A DNA stretch of 64,000 bases, from assembly GCF_947036865.1 (NCBI RefSeq), contig NZ_CAMQSF010000001.1, positions 1 to 64,000 on the forward strand, read 5' to 3'. The notes beneath the pieces were generated by a model, which had not been told where the DNA came from, searched no databases, and worked only from the letters and a program-made list of their open reading frames with translations. This document shows, one piece after another, positions 52,900-60,664 of this stretch. The DNA is from an uncultured Caulobacter sp. (lineage in GTDB: Bacteria > Pseudomonadota > Alphaproteobacteria > Caulobacterales > Caulobacteraceae). A program made the position numbers and the translations under genes. The stretch's first letter is position 1; the number at the start of each line of letters is the position of its first letter.

Positions 52900-53217
52900 T
52901 TACTCGCCGGCCTTGATCTGCTCGCGCGCCATGGCCAGCAGCTCGTCCATCTTCATCCGGACCTCGCCTTCGGAGACCGAAACGCCCGAGCCCTTCAGGT
53001 CCTCGAACACCTTGCGCAGGACGTCTTCGTCGCCCGGCTGCTCGAAGTCGGACTTCACCACCGCGCGGGCATATTCCTCGGCGGTGGCCAGGCCCATCAG
53101 GCCCGCGGCCCATTCGCCCAGCAGGCGGTTACGGCGCGCGGTCGCCTTGAATTCGATTTCCTGGTCGTGCGCGAACTTGCGTTCGAAACCCTGTTCGCGT
53201 TCGTCGAAGGTGGTCAT
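52900..53217 (-). CDS. DUF1476 protein (F1-ATPase zeta-type inhibitor)
   Basis: This 105-residue helical protein begins MTTFDEREQGFERKFAHDQE and continues FKATARRNRLLGEWAAGLMG, AEEYARAVVKSDFEQPGDED and MDELLAMAREQIKAGE. This is the DUF1476 family, which in Paracoccus is the zeta subunit: a natural inhibitor that blocks ATP hydrolysis by F1. The N-terminal segment is the inhibitory part in that species. ATG 53215-53217 is chosen because the family begins at MTTFDERE; an upstream start adds a leader with no match. It is divergent from purC across a gene-free 394-bp spacer. Confidence 0.9.
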   Translation of the reverse strand: MTTFDEREQGFERKFAHDQEIEFKATARRNRLLGEWAAGLMGLATAEEYARAVVKSDFEQPGDEDVLRKVFEDLKGSGVSVSEGEVRMKMDELLAMAREQIKAGE

Positions 53218-53611
53218 GAAGGCCCCAAAGTCGCCGAGAGCCCGGCCCGGCCAGAGCGGCGTCTGGTCGGGACAGGCTCGAATTCTAAACATTTAGAACA
53301 TGATGACCGCCGAAGCCGGCGTCCGCTTTCCGCTCTCATGCTCGTACGTCGGCTGCATATCCCGTGGCGCTCCGCGCCGCAATCGGCGGATGGGTCGCGG
53401 GCGACGTTTCCGTGTTCGCCGAGGGATCGAAACCCGAGCCGCGTTTGCGCCGCCGCGTTGATTCAGGTAGGTTCCGCCAGACATTTTCTAGTGAGCGGCC
53501 TTGAGTCGAACGCCGCGCGCAGCTCTCCGCCGCGCGCGCTTTTCGTTTCTCCGGGAAGTTTTCCCGCCAGGGGCCGGCCGCGCGATTGCATGAAGGGCCT
53601 CGACGAGAGCC
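53218..53611. other. Gene-free spacer before purC
   Basis: No reading frame with the local codon bias is seen in these 394 bp. It contains two GANTC sites (GATTC near 53459, GAGTC near 53503), a GC-rich self-pairing block ending CTTTTCGTTT (53512-53548) and a small hairpin GGGAAGTTTTCCC (53553-53565). The Rho-independent look of the first, on the plus strand, would fit the end of a short transcript or an attenuator ahead of purC. It may hold the purC and DUF1476 promoters. No known riboswitch is recognised. Confidence 0.4.
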
Positions 53612-54370
<759 letters not shown>

Positions 54371-54535
54371 AAGAACCGTCTCCCCCAGGGAGAAGGAGGG
54401 GCCCGCGCGCCTCGGCGCGGGGAGGATGAGGGCTTTCACCTCATCTGGCCGGCCCCGTAACCCCTCACCCTCCCATGCTCCGCATGGGCCCCCTCCCTCT
54501 CCGGACAGGAGAGGGTCGTGAATAGGTCAGAAGCG
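54371..54535. repeat. Palindromic intergenic repeat between purC and purS
   Basis: Hairpins CCCATGC-TCC-GCATGGG (54472-54488) and CCCTCTCC-GGACA-GGAGAGGG (54495-54515) lie in a CCCTCACC-rich spacer similar in plan to 13660-13792. The right arm of the second hairpin contains AGGAGAGG, the only good Shine-Dalgarno upstream of purS. Confidence 0.7.
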
Positions 54536-54775
54536 ATGAAAGCCACCGTCCACGTGTTCCTGAAGCCCGGCGTGCTCGACGTTCAGGGCAAGGCCGTCGA
54601 GAACGCCCTGCACGGCCTGGGCTGGCCGTCGGTCAAGGACGCCCGCGTGGGCCGCGTCATCGAGTTCGACCTGGACGCCACGGACGCCGAGGCCGCCAAG
54701 GCCGAGGTCAAGACGATGTGCGAGAAGCTGCTGGCCAACACGGTCATCGAAAGCTACCGGATCGACGTGGCCTGA
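54536..54775 (+). CDS. purS: FGAM synthase subunit PurS
   Basis: This 79-residue protein (MKATVHVFLKPGVLDVQGKA, then LGWPSVKDARVGRVIEFDL) is PurS, the small bridging subunit of the three-part formylglycinamidine synthase together with PurQ and PurL. ATG 54536 gives the usual length. However, the only strong Shine-Dalgarno (AGGAGAGG, 54507-54514) is placed for GTG 54518, which would add six residues (MNRSEA). purS is normally followed at once by purQ; here a tetR/P450/rubredoxin block of about 2.3 kb intervenes. It is convergent with tetR, 14 bp away. Confidence 0.93.
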   Translation: MKATVHVFLKPGVLDVQGKAVENALHGLGWPSVKDARVGRVIEFDLDATDAEAAKAEVKTMCEKLLANTVIESYRIDVA

Positions 54776-54789
54776 TCCCCCGCGCCCGC

Positions 54790-55437
54790 TCACAGATAGA
54801 GCGGAAACAAGGGGGCCTTGCCAAAGCTGGCGCGCAGCGTCCCCAGCGTGGTGCGACGGATAGGCTCCAGGTCCATGGCCGGGTCGATCAGCAGTTGGGT
54901 GGAAACGCCCAGAAGCAACGAACCGACCATCAGCGCGGCCGCGTCGGCGTCGAGAGTCTCACGGATGACGCCCTCGGCCTGGCCGCGTAGCACCATCGCC
55001 TCAAGGCGCTCCTCCGCCGCCTTGTGGGCCGCGGCGAAGGGCGCGCGCAGGTCGGACATGTCGCCGACCGCGCCGGCCATCATCACGAAATAGGCGCGCA
55101 GCTCCCGGTCGGCCGACAGGGTCGACAGGAACGCGTCCACGAATCCCAGCACCGCCTCCAGGCCGTTGATCTGGTCCAGTCGGCGGTCATCCATCTGCGC
55201 TTCCAGCCGCGCCTGCAACCGCGCGATCAACGCCTCGATCAGCCCCTGTTTCGACCCGAACCGCTGCGTCGCGAGCCCTCGGCTGTAGCCGGCCCTCAGC
55301 CCGATATTCTCGAAGGTCGCCGCCGACACCCCCTGCTCGGCGATCAGCTCGGCGGCCGCGCGCAGCAGCTCGGCCTCGGATTGGCGCCGGCGGTCGGACT
55401 GGGTGCGGCGCTCGCGGACCTTAAGGGAGGACGTCAT
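54790..55437 (-). CDS. TetR-family repressor
   Basis: This 215-residue protein has an N-terminal TetR helix-turn-helix (LLRAAAELIAEQGVSAATFENIGLRAGYSRGLATQRFGSK, where the recognition helix is GYSRGLATQRF). An all-helical ligand-binding domain follows (FVDAFLSTLSADRELRAYFV, then DADAAALMVGSLLLGVSTQLL). ATG 55435-55437 is preferred; a longer frame starts inside the P450 leader. It is divergent from the P450 gene, with a TetR-type palindrome (55456-55469) in the 85-bp gap, so it probably represses both. The ligand is unknown and may be the P450 substrate. Confidence 0.9.
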   Translation of the reverse strand: MTSSLKVRERRTQSDRRRQSEAELLRAAAELIAEQGVSAATFENIGLRAGYSRGLATQRFGSKQGLIEALIARLQARLEAQMDDRRLDQINGLEAVLGFVDAFLSTLSADRELRAYFVMMAGAVGDMSDLRAPFAAAHKAAEERLEAMVLRGQAEGVIRETLDADAAALMVGSLLLGVSTQLLIDPAMDLEPIRRTTLGTLRASFGKAPLFPLYL

Positions 55438-55451
55438 CTTGCCGAACCTAG

Positions 55452-55477
55452 TTATTTGTTGGACAACAAGCAAATAA
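55452..55477. promoter_or_regulatory. TetR-type operator palindrome
   Basis: TTGTTGGACAACAA (55456-55469) is a perfect palindrome with a GA centre, nested in wider arms TTATTTG (55452-55458) and CAAATAA (55471-55477). It lies between divergent tetR and P450, in an otherwise GC-rich region, and is the likely operator of the TetR protein. Confidence 0.7.
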
Positions 55478-55522
55478 TTGAGATGGCCGCGAAGCCATCC
55501 CCGGGAGGAGCCAGAAAGCGCC

Positions 55523-56797
55523 ATGACGATCTCGACCGAAATCGCCAACACCATCGTCGACCCGACCGCCTATGCCGACGGCGACCGCGTCGACCAGGCC
55601 TTCGCCCAGCTGCGCCGCGAAGCGCCGCTGGCGGTGGCCCAGCCGGACGGTTTCGATCCGTTCTGGGTGGTCACGCGTCACGCCGACATCCTGGAGGTCG
55701 AGCGCCAGAACGAGCTGTTCCACAACGGCGACCGCGCCACGGTCATCACGACCATCGAGGCCGACAAGAAGGTGCGCGAGATGATGGGCGGATCCCCACA
55801 CCTCGTCCGCTCCCTGGTGCAGATGGATAACCCCGACCACTTCGCCTACCGCAAAATCACGCAAGGCTCGCTGCTGCCGCAGAACCTGAAGGCCCTGGAG
55901 GCCCGCATCCGCGAGATCGCGCGCGGCTTCGTCGACCGCATGGCCGAGCACGGCGACCGCTGCGACTTCGCCCGGGACGTCGCCTTCCTCTATCCGCTGC
56001 ACGTGATCATGGAGGTGCTGGGCGTCCCCGAGAGCGACGAGCCCCGAATGCTGAAACTGACCCAGGAGCTGTTCGGCAACGCCGATCCCGACCTGAACCG
56101 GTCGGGCAAGTCGATCACCGACGTCAATGAAGGCGTCGACAGCATCCAGTCCGTGGTCATGGACTTCATGATGTACTTCAACGCCATCACCGAGGACCGC
56201 CGCGCCAGGCCGCGCGACGACCTGGCCAGCCTGATCGCCAACGGCAAGATCAATGGCGAGCCGATGGGGCACCTGGAGGCGATGAGCTACTACATCATCG
56301 CCGCCACCGCCGGCCACGACACCACCTCCTCGACCACCGCCGGCGCGCTGTGGGCCCTGGCCGAGAACCCCGAGCAGTTCGCGCGGGTCAAGGCCGATCC
56401 GTCGCTGATCCCCGGCCTGATCGAGGAGTCGATCCGCTGGGTCACGCCGGTGAAGCACTTCATGCGCACCGCCACGGCAGACGCCGAGCTGGCGGGCCAG
56501 AAGATCGCCAAGGGTGACTGGATGATGCTGTCCTACCCCTCGGGAAACCGGGACGAGGCGGTGTTCGACGACCCGTTCAGCTTCAAGGTCGACCGGACGC
56601 CCAACAAGCACGTGGCCTTCGGCTATGGCGCTCACATCTGCCTTGGCCAGCACCTGGCGCGGATGGAGATGCGGGTGCTGTGGGAGGAACTCTTCGCCCG
56701 CCTCGACAGCGTCGAGCTGGACGGCACGCCGACGCGGATGACCGCCAACTTCGTCTGCGGCCCGAAGTCGGTGCCGATCCGCTTCAAGATGCATTGA
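55523..56797 (+). CDS. Cytochrome P450
   Basis: This 424-residue soluble P450 has the I-helix oxygen-binding AGHDTTSSTTAGAL, the K-helix ESIRW, and the heme loop FGYGAHICLGQHLARMEMR with axial Cys373. The GDRATVITTIEADKK and NPDHFAYRKI segments are seen in the CYP107/CYP111/bile-acid-type bacterial group that hydroxylates terpenoids, steroids or fatty acids. The substrate is not readable. ATG 55523 follows GGGAGGAG. The rubredoxin gene starts 10 bp after the stop, so the rubredoxin may be its electron donor. It is under likely TetR control. Confidence 0.93.
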   Translation: MTISTEIANTIVDPTAYADGDRVDQAFAQLRREAPLAVAQPDGFDPFWVVTRHADILEVERQNELFHNGDRATVITTIEADKKVREMMGGSPHLVRSLVQMDNPDHFAYRKITQGSLLPQNLKALEARIREIARGFVDRMAEHGDRCDFARDVAFLYPLHVIMEVLGVPESDEPRMLKLTQELFGNADPDLNRSGKSITDVNEGVDSIQSVVMDFMMYFNAITEDRRARPRDDLASLIANGKINGEPMGHLEAMSYYIIAATAGHDTTSSTTAGALWALAENPEQFARVKADPSLIPGLIEESIRWVTPVKHFMRTATADAELAGQKIAKGDWMMLSYPSGNRDEAVFDDPFSFKVDRTPNKHVAFGYGAHICLGQHLARMEMRVLWEELFARLDSVELDGTPTRMTANFVCGPKSVPIRFKMH

Positions 56798-56806
56798 GGC
56801 GGGGCG

Positions 56807-56986
56807 ATGAGCGCGGAACCCTTCAAGGTCTGGCAGTGCCGAACCTGCGGCTACATCTATGACGAAGAGCAAGGCGATCCGGGCGAGGGCCTGGCGCCCG
56901 GCACGCGCTGGGCCGACATCCCGGCCAGTTGGATCTGTCCGATGTGCGGCACGCCCAAGTCGGACTTCGACATGATCGAGCTTTAG
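56807..56986 (+). CDS. Rubredoxin
   Basis: This 59-residue protein has the four iron ligands of rubredoxin: Cys11 and Cys14 (CRTCGYIYD), and Cys44 and Cys47 (WICPMCGTPKSDF). It has the typical central DPGEGLAPGTRWADIPASW. Rubredoxins carry one electron at a time, for example from rubredoxin reductase to alkane hydroxylase. Here it follows a P450 by 10 bp, so it is cotranscribed and probably serves it; P450s usually use 2Fe-2S ferredoxins, so this is unusual. purQ starts 62 bp after the stop. ATG 56807 lies close after a GGCGGGGCG stretch. Confidence 0.93.
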   Translation: MSAEPFKVWQCRTCGYIYDEEQGDPGEGLAPGTRWADIPASWICPMCGTPKSDFDMIEL

Positions 56987-57048
56987 AGGCCGAGTTTCGC
57001 GGCGCGCGGGCCTGACATTCCGTCCGAACGCTGCTAAGAGCCCGCGCC

Positions 57049-57711
57049 ATGAAAGCCGCCGTCGTCGTATTCCCCGGTTCCAACTGTGACCGCGACTGCA
57101 AGGTCGCCATCGAGCGCTCGGCCGGCGCCCGCGTCGAGATGGTCTGGCACCAGGAAACGGCGCTGCCGGACGATCTGGACCTGATCGTCCTGCCCGGCGG
57201 CTTCTCCTACGGCGACTATCTGCGCTGCGGCGCCATGGCGGCCCAGAGCCCGGTGATGAAGGAAGTCGTCACGGCCGCGAACAACGGCGTCGCCGTGGTC
57301 GGCATCTGCAACGGCTTCCAGGTCCTGACCGAGGTTGGCCTGCTGCCCGGCGCCCTGCTGCGCAACGCGGGCCTGAAGTATGTCTGCAAGCCGGTCGAGC
57401 TCGACATCGTCAACGGCCAGACCCGCTTCACGGCCGGCTATGGCGAGCAACGCCAGGCGGTGATGACCGTCGGCAACGGCGAAGGCAACTACTTCGCCGA
57501 TGAAGAGACGCTCGACCGTCTCGAGGGCGAGGGCCAGGTGGTGTTCCGCTACAAGGAAAATCCCAACGGCTCGGCCCGCGACATCGCCGGCATCGTCAAC
57601 GCCAAGGGCAACGTCCTGGGCCTGATGCCCCACCCCGACCGCGCTTTCGACGCCGATCTCGGCTCGGAAGACGGCGCGGTGCTGTTCCGCAGCGTATTCC
57701 AGAGCGCCTGA
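57049..57711 (+). CDS. purQ: FGAM synthase glutaminase subunit PurQ
   Basis: This 220-residue class-I glutamine amidotransferase has nucleophile Cys87 in [11 protein letters not shown], the [15 protein letters not shown] substrate loop, and the catalytic His/Glu pair near [12 protein letters not shown]. It releases ammonia from glutamine for PurL in the three-part FGAM synthase. The usual partners purS and purL are displaced upstream and downstream by inserted genes. The start has no strong Shine-Dalgarno. Convergent with the following lipoprotein gene, 3 bp between stops. Confidence 0.95.
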   Translation: MKAAVVVFPGSNCDRDCKVAIERSAGARVEMVWHQETALPDDLDLIVLPGGFSYGDYLRCGAMAAQSPVMKEVVTAANNGVAVVGICNGFQVLTEVGLLPGALLRNAGLKYVCKPVELDIVNGQTRFTAGYGEQRQAVMTVGNGEGNYFADEETLDRLEGEGQVVFRYKENPNGSARDIAGIVNAKGNVLGLMPHPDRAFDADLGSEDGAVLFRSVFQSA

Positions 57712-57714
57712 GGT

Positions 57715-58524
57715 TCAAGCGGCGGGCGGTAGCAGTTTCCAGCTTTGGCCGTCACGCACGACCCGAGCGATCTTCCAGTCGGAAGGCTTTGCTCCCTCTG
57801 GATCCAGCTCAAACGCGCCCCATCCGGGGAAGACCTTTACCTCTAACGTGTCGTTGTCGATCCAGCGGGGGTTGCATGGGACCATCGCTTCGAACTGTAC
57901 CGTTCGGAAGGCGCCCTTCGCATAGTCCGCGATCTCGATCCCCATGAAGCCCTCGCCAGTGTAGTCATCGCCCGTCGCGGCGAATGCTCGACCGTTCGGC
58001 GAGGCCACGGGCGGGCCGCTCAGCGATATATTGGCACCGCGACGATCGACCAGCGTCCAAGTCGACCACTCCCAATGAGCCGCCGCGAGGACGTCGAATT
58101 GAGCTCCTGGAAGTCTTCCGACATAGGTGTAGCTGACAGACGAGTCCCCCTCCTCCGAATTGTCTCGAAAGCGAGCGCCCGAAGCGACCAAGACATCACC
58201 GTCACGTCGCACGCGCCCGCCGGTCGAGGCCAAGATCGGCGCCTCTAAAGCGCGCAACGCCGCTGTCCGGGTCGCTTCATCCTCCAAAGCGCTTTCAGGA
58301 GAACGCGAGGGCTCGACCTTGGCTATTGAGGAAGGTCGCTCCCGCTCGAGCCAGTCAGCGGGCGTTTGATTACACCACGCTTGCCGATAATCCGCTCTGA
58401 AGACTTGGCCATCGAAAGTCTCTCGCGCGGTGGCCTGCTTGACGCTGAGGGGCGAAGATGCGCGGTCGCAGCCGGACAATCCACTCAACGTCAGCAATAG
58501 ACAGAAAGCGCGGAATGACCTCAA
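57715..58524 (-). CDS. Putative lipoprotein of unknown function
   Basis: This 269-residue protein has a lipobox LSGLSGC (Cys19). Nothing in the mature part is recognised. It contains a helix-forming segment (SPESALEDEATRTAALRALE), many beta-strand-like parts (VSYTYVGRLPGAQFDVL, WSTWTLVDRRGANISLSG) and WIDNDTLEVKVFPGWGAFEL, reminiscent of DUF-type beta-propeller fragments. The codon use is less GC-biased than in neighbouring genes, which hints at acquisition from elsewhere. It interrupts the purQ-purL order. Confidence 0.65.
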   Translation of the reverse strand: MRSFRAFCLLLTLSGLSGCDRASSPLSVKQATARETFDGQVFRADYRQAWCNQTPADWLERERPSSIAKVEPSRSPESALEDEATRTAALRALEAPILASTGGRVRRDGDVLVASGARFRDNSEEGDSSVSYTYVGRLPGAQFDVLAAAHWEWSTWTLVDRRGANISLSGPPVASPNGRAFAATGDDYTGEGFMGIEIADYAKGAFRTVQFEAMVPCNPRWIDNDTLEVKVFPGWGAFELDPEGAKPSDWKIARVVRDGQSWKLLPPAA

Positions 58525-58690
58525 GACAACCTCCGGTCACTTCGATAGATCACACCCTTACGCCAGCCTCAAGGGTCCAAGCCTGTCCGTTCTCATCTTA
58601 GACGGCGCAAAAGTGTCTAGGCCCGCTGTTACACTGTAGCACCCGAAAAATCCGAGGCCTAAGCTGCCCGCCTCTCCAGGAGGGCCAACC

Positions 58691-60604
58691 ATGAGTCTCG
58701 TCTCCACCTTGCGCGCCGGTCTGCTGGCCGCCGCGGCCATCTGCGCTGTCGCGGGGGCCGCCCACGCCCAGACCGATCCGATGACGCCGGACATCAACGG
58801 CAAGTACGTCGCGACCAAGGTCAATTACGACTACGAGAAGCGGGTCGTGATGATCCCGATGCGCGACGGCGTGAAGCTCTACACCGTCATCGTGATCCCC
58901 AAGGGCGGCAAGAACCTGCCCATCATGCTGACCCGCACGCCCTACAACGCCGCCAAGCGCGCCGCGCGCGCCGACAGCCCGCGCATGGTCGCGGCCCTGC
59001 CGCAGGGCGACGAGCCCTTCGTGGCCGACGGCGGCTATATCCGCGTGTTCCAGGACGTCCGGGGCAAGTACGGCTCGGAGGGCGACTACGTGATGACCCG
59101 GCCGCTGAAGGGTCCGCTGAACAGCTCCGAGGTCGACCACTCCACTGACGCCTACGACACCATCGACTGGCTGGTGAAGAACGTGCCCGAGACCAACGGC
59201 AAGGTCGGCATGCTGGGCAGCTCGTACGAGGGCTTCACGGTGGTGATGGCGCTGGTCAATCCGCACCCGGCCCTGAAGGTCGCCGCGCCGATGAGCCCGA
59301 TGGTCGACGGCTGGATGGGCGACGACTGGTTCCACCACGGGGCGTTCCGCCAGCCGAACTTCGACTATTTCACCGGCCAGACCATGGTGCGCGGCGCCGG
59401 CGAGAGCGTTCAGCGCCAGGGCTATGACGACTACAGCAACTTCTTGAACGAGGGCTCGGCCGGCGACTACGCCAAGAACCACGGTCTCGACGCCCTGCCC
59501 TGGTGGAAGAAGGTCAGCGAGCACCCGGCCTATGACAAGTTCTGGAGCGAGCAGGCCCTCGACAAGACCATGGCCGCCCAGCCGCTGAAGGTGCCGACCA
59601 TGTGGATCCAGGGCCTGTGGGACCAGGAGGACATGTGGGGCGCGGTGCACAGCTACGCCGCCGTCGAGCCGAAGGACACGGCCAACGACAAGAACTATCT
59701 GGTCCTCGGCCCGTGGCGCCACAGCCAGGTCAATTACGACGCCTTCAACCTGGGTCCGTTCAAGTGGGACGGCGACACGGCCCTGCAGTTCCGCCGCGAC
59801 GTGCTCAAGCCCTTCTTCGACCAGTATCTGAAGGACGGTCCCAAGGCCGACACCCCGCCGGTGCTGATCTATGATCCGGGCCAGAACAAATGGAACCGCT
59901 ACGCCAGCTGGCCGCAAGGCAAGAGCAAGAACCTCTATCTGGCGGCCAATGGCGGTCTGTCGTTCACCGCGCCGGCGGCGGCCAAGGGCGCGGGCGCCTA
60001 TGACGAGTACGTGTCCGATCCGGCCAAGCCCGTGCCGTACATCCCTCGCCCGCTGCAATTCGCCGACCGTAGCCGCTGGACACAGTGGCTGGTCACCGAC
60101 CAGCGCGGCGTCGACGGCCGCCCCGACGTCCTGACCTACACCTCCGAGCCCTTGAAGGCGCCGCTGAAGATCGCCGGCGTGCCCAAGGTCAATCTGGTGG
60201 CCTCGACCAGCGGCGCAGACAGCGACTGGGTGGTCAAGCTGATCGACGTCTATCCGGACGAGGTGCCCAGCCAGCCGGAGCTGGGCGGCTATGAGCTGGC
60301 CGTGGGCATGGACATCTTCCGGGGCCGTTATCGGGAAAGCTTCAGCGATCCCAAGGCGATCAAGCCGAACACGCCGCTGAAGTACCAGTTCATCCTGCCG
60401 ACCGCGAACTACACCTTCCAGCCGGGCCACCGGATCATGGTCCAGGTGCAGTCCAGCTGGTTCCCGCTCTACGACCGCAACCCGCAGACCTTCGTGCCGA
60501 ACATCTTCTTCGCCAAGCCGGCCGACTACGTGAAGGCGACGCAGCGGGTGTTCCACGCCGGGGCGGATGCAAGCTTCATCGAGCTTCCGGTGGTCGAGAA
60601 CTAG
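58691..60604 (+). CDS. CocE/NonD family hydrolase (alpha-amino-acid ester hydrolase type), copy 1
   Basis: This 637-residue protein has a signal peptide (to AGAAHA). The S15/CocE fold follows. The nucleophile is Ser178 in LGSSYEGFTVVM, preceded by FQDVRGKYGSEGDYVMTRPL, with WFHHGAFRQ and QGLWDQEDMWGA (Asp of the triad) and the jelly-roll C-terminal domain ending PGHRIMVQVQSSWFPLYDRN. These enzymes cleave or transfer alpha-amino esters and beta-lactam side chains, or dipeptides such as X-Pro. A close paralogue follows directly, 60 bp later. ATG 58691 has CAGGAGGG upstream. Confidence 0.88.
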   Translation: MSLVSTLRAGLLAAAAICAVAGAAHAQTDPMTPDINGKYVATKVNYDYEKRVVMIPMRDGVKLYTVIVIPKGGKNLPIMLTRTPYNAAKRAARADSPRMVAALPQGDEPFVADGGYIRVFQDVRGKYGSEGDYVMTRPLKGPLNSSEVDHSTDAYDTIDWLVKNVPETNGKVGMLGSSYEGFTVVMALVNPHPALKVAAPMSPMVDGWMGDDWFHHGAFRQPNFDYFTGQTMVRGAGESVQRQGYDDYSNFLNEGSAGDYAKNHGLDALPWWKKVSEHPAYDKFWSEQALDKTMAAQPLKVPTMWIQGLWDQEDMWGAVHSYAAVEPKDTANDKNYLVLGPWRHSQVNYDAFNLGPFKWDGDTALQFRRDVLKPFFDQYLKDGPKADTPPVLIYDPGQNKWNRYASWPQGKSKNLYLAANGGLSFTAPAAAKGAGAYDEYVSDPAKPVPYIPRPLQFADRSRWTQWLVTDQRGVDGRPDVLTYTSEPLKAPLKIAGVPKVNLVASTSGADSDWVVKLIDVYPDEVPSQPELGGYELAVGMDIFRGRYRESFSDPKAIKPNTPLKYQFILPTANYTFQPGHRIMVQVQSSWFPLYDRNPQTFVPNIFFAKPADYVKATQRVFHAGADASFIELPVVEN

Positions 60605-60664
60605 CGATTTGGTTGCCAATCCCGGCCTGGCGAGCGAACGTCGGGCCGGGAGAGGGACCAACAC

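Noticed and set aside
53380-53450. tRNA-like fold before purC
   Set aside because: A GGGATCGAAACCC segment looks like a T arm, but the acceptor, D and anticodon arms do not pair and the T-loop is not TTCGAAT-like.
53293-53484. 63-residue frame on the minus strand in the purC spacer
   Set aside because: Arg-rich low-complexity product without Shine-Dalgarno or codon bias.
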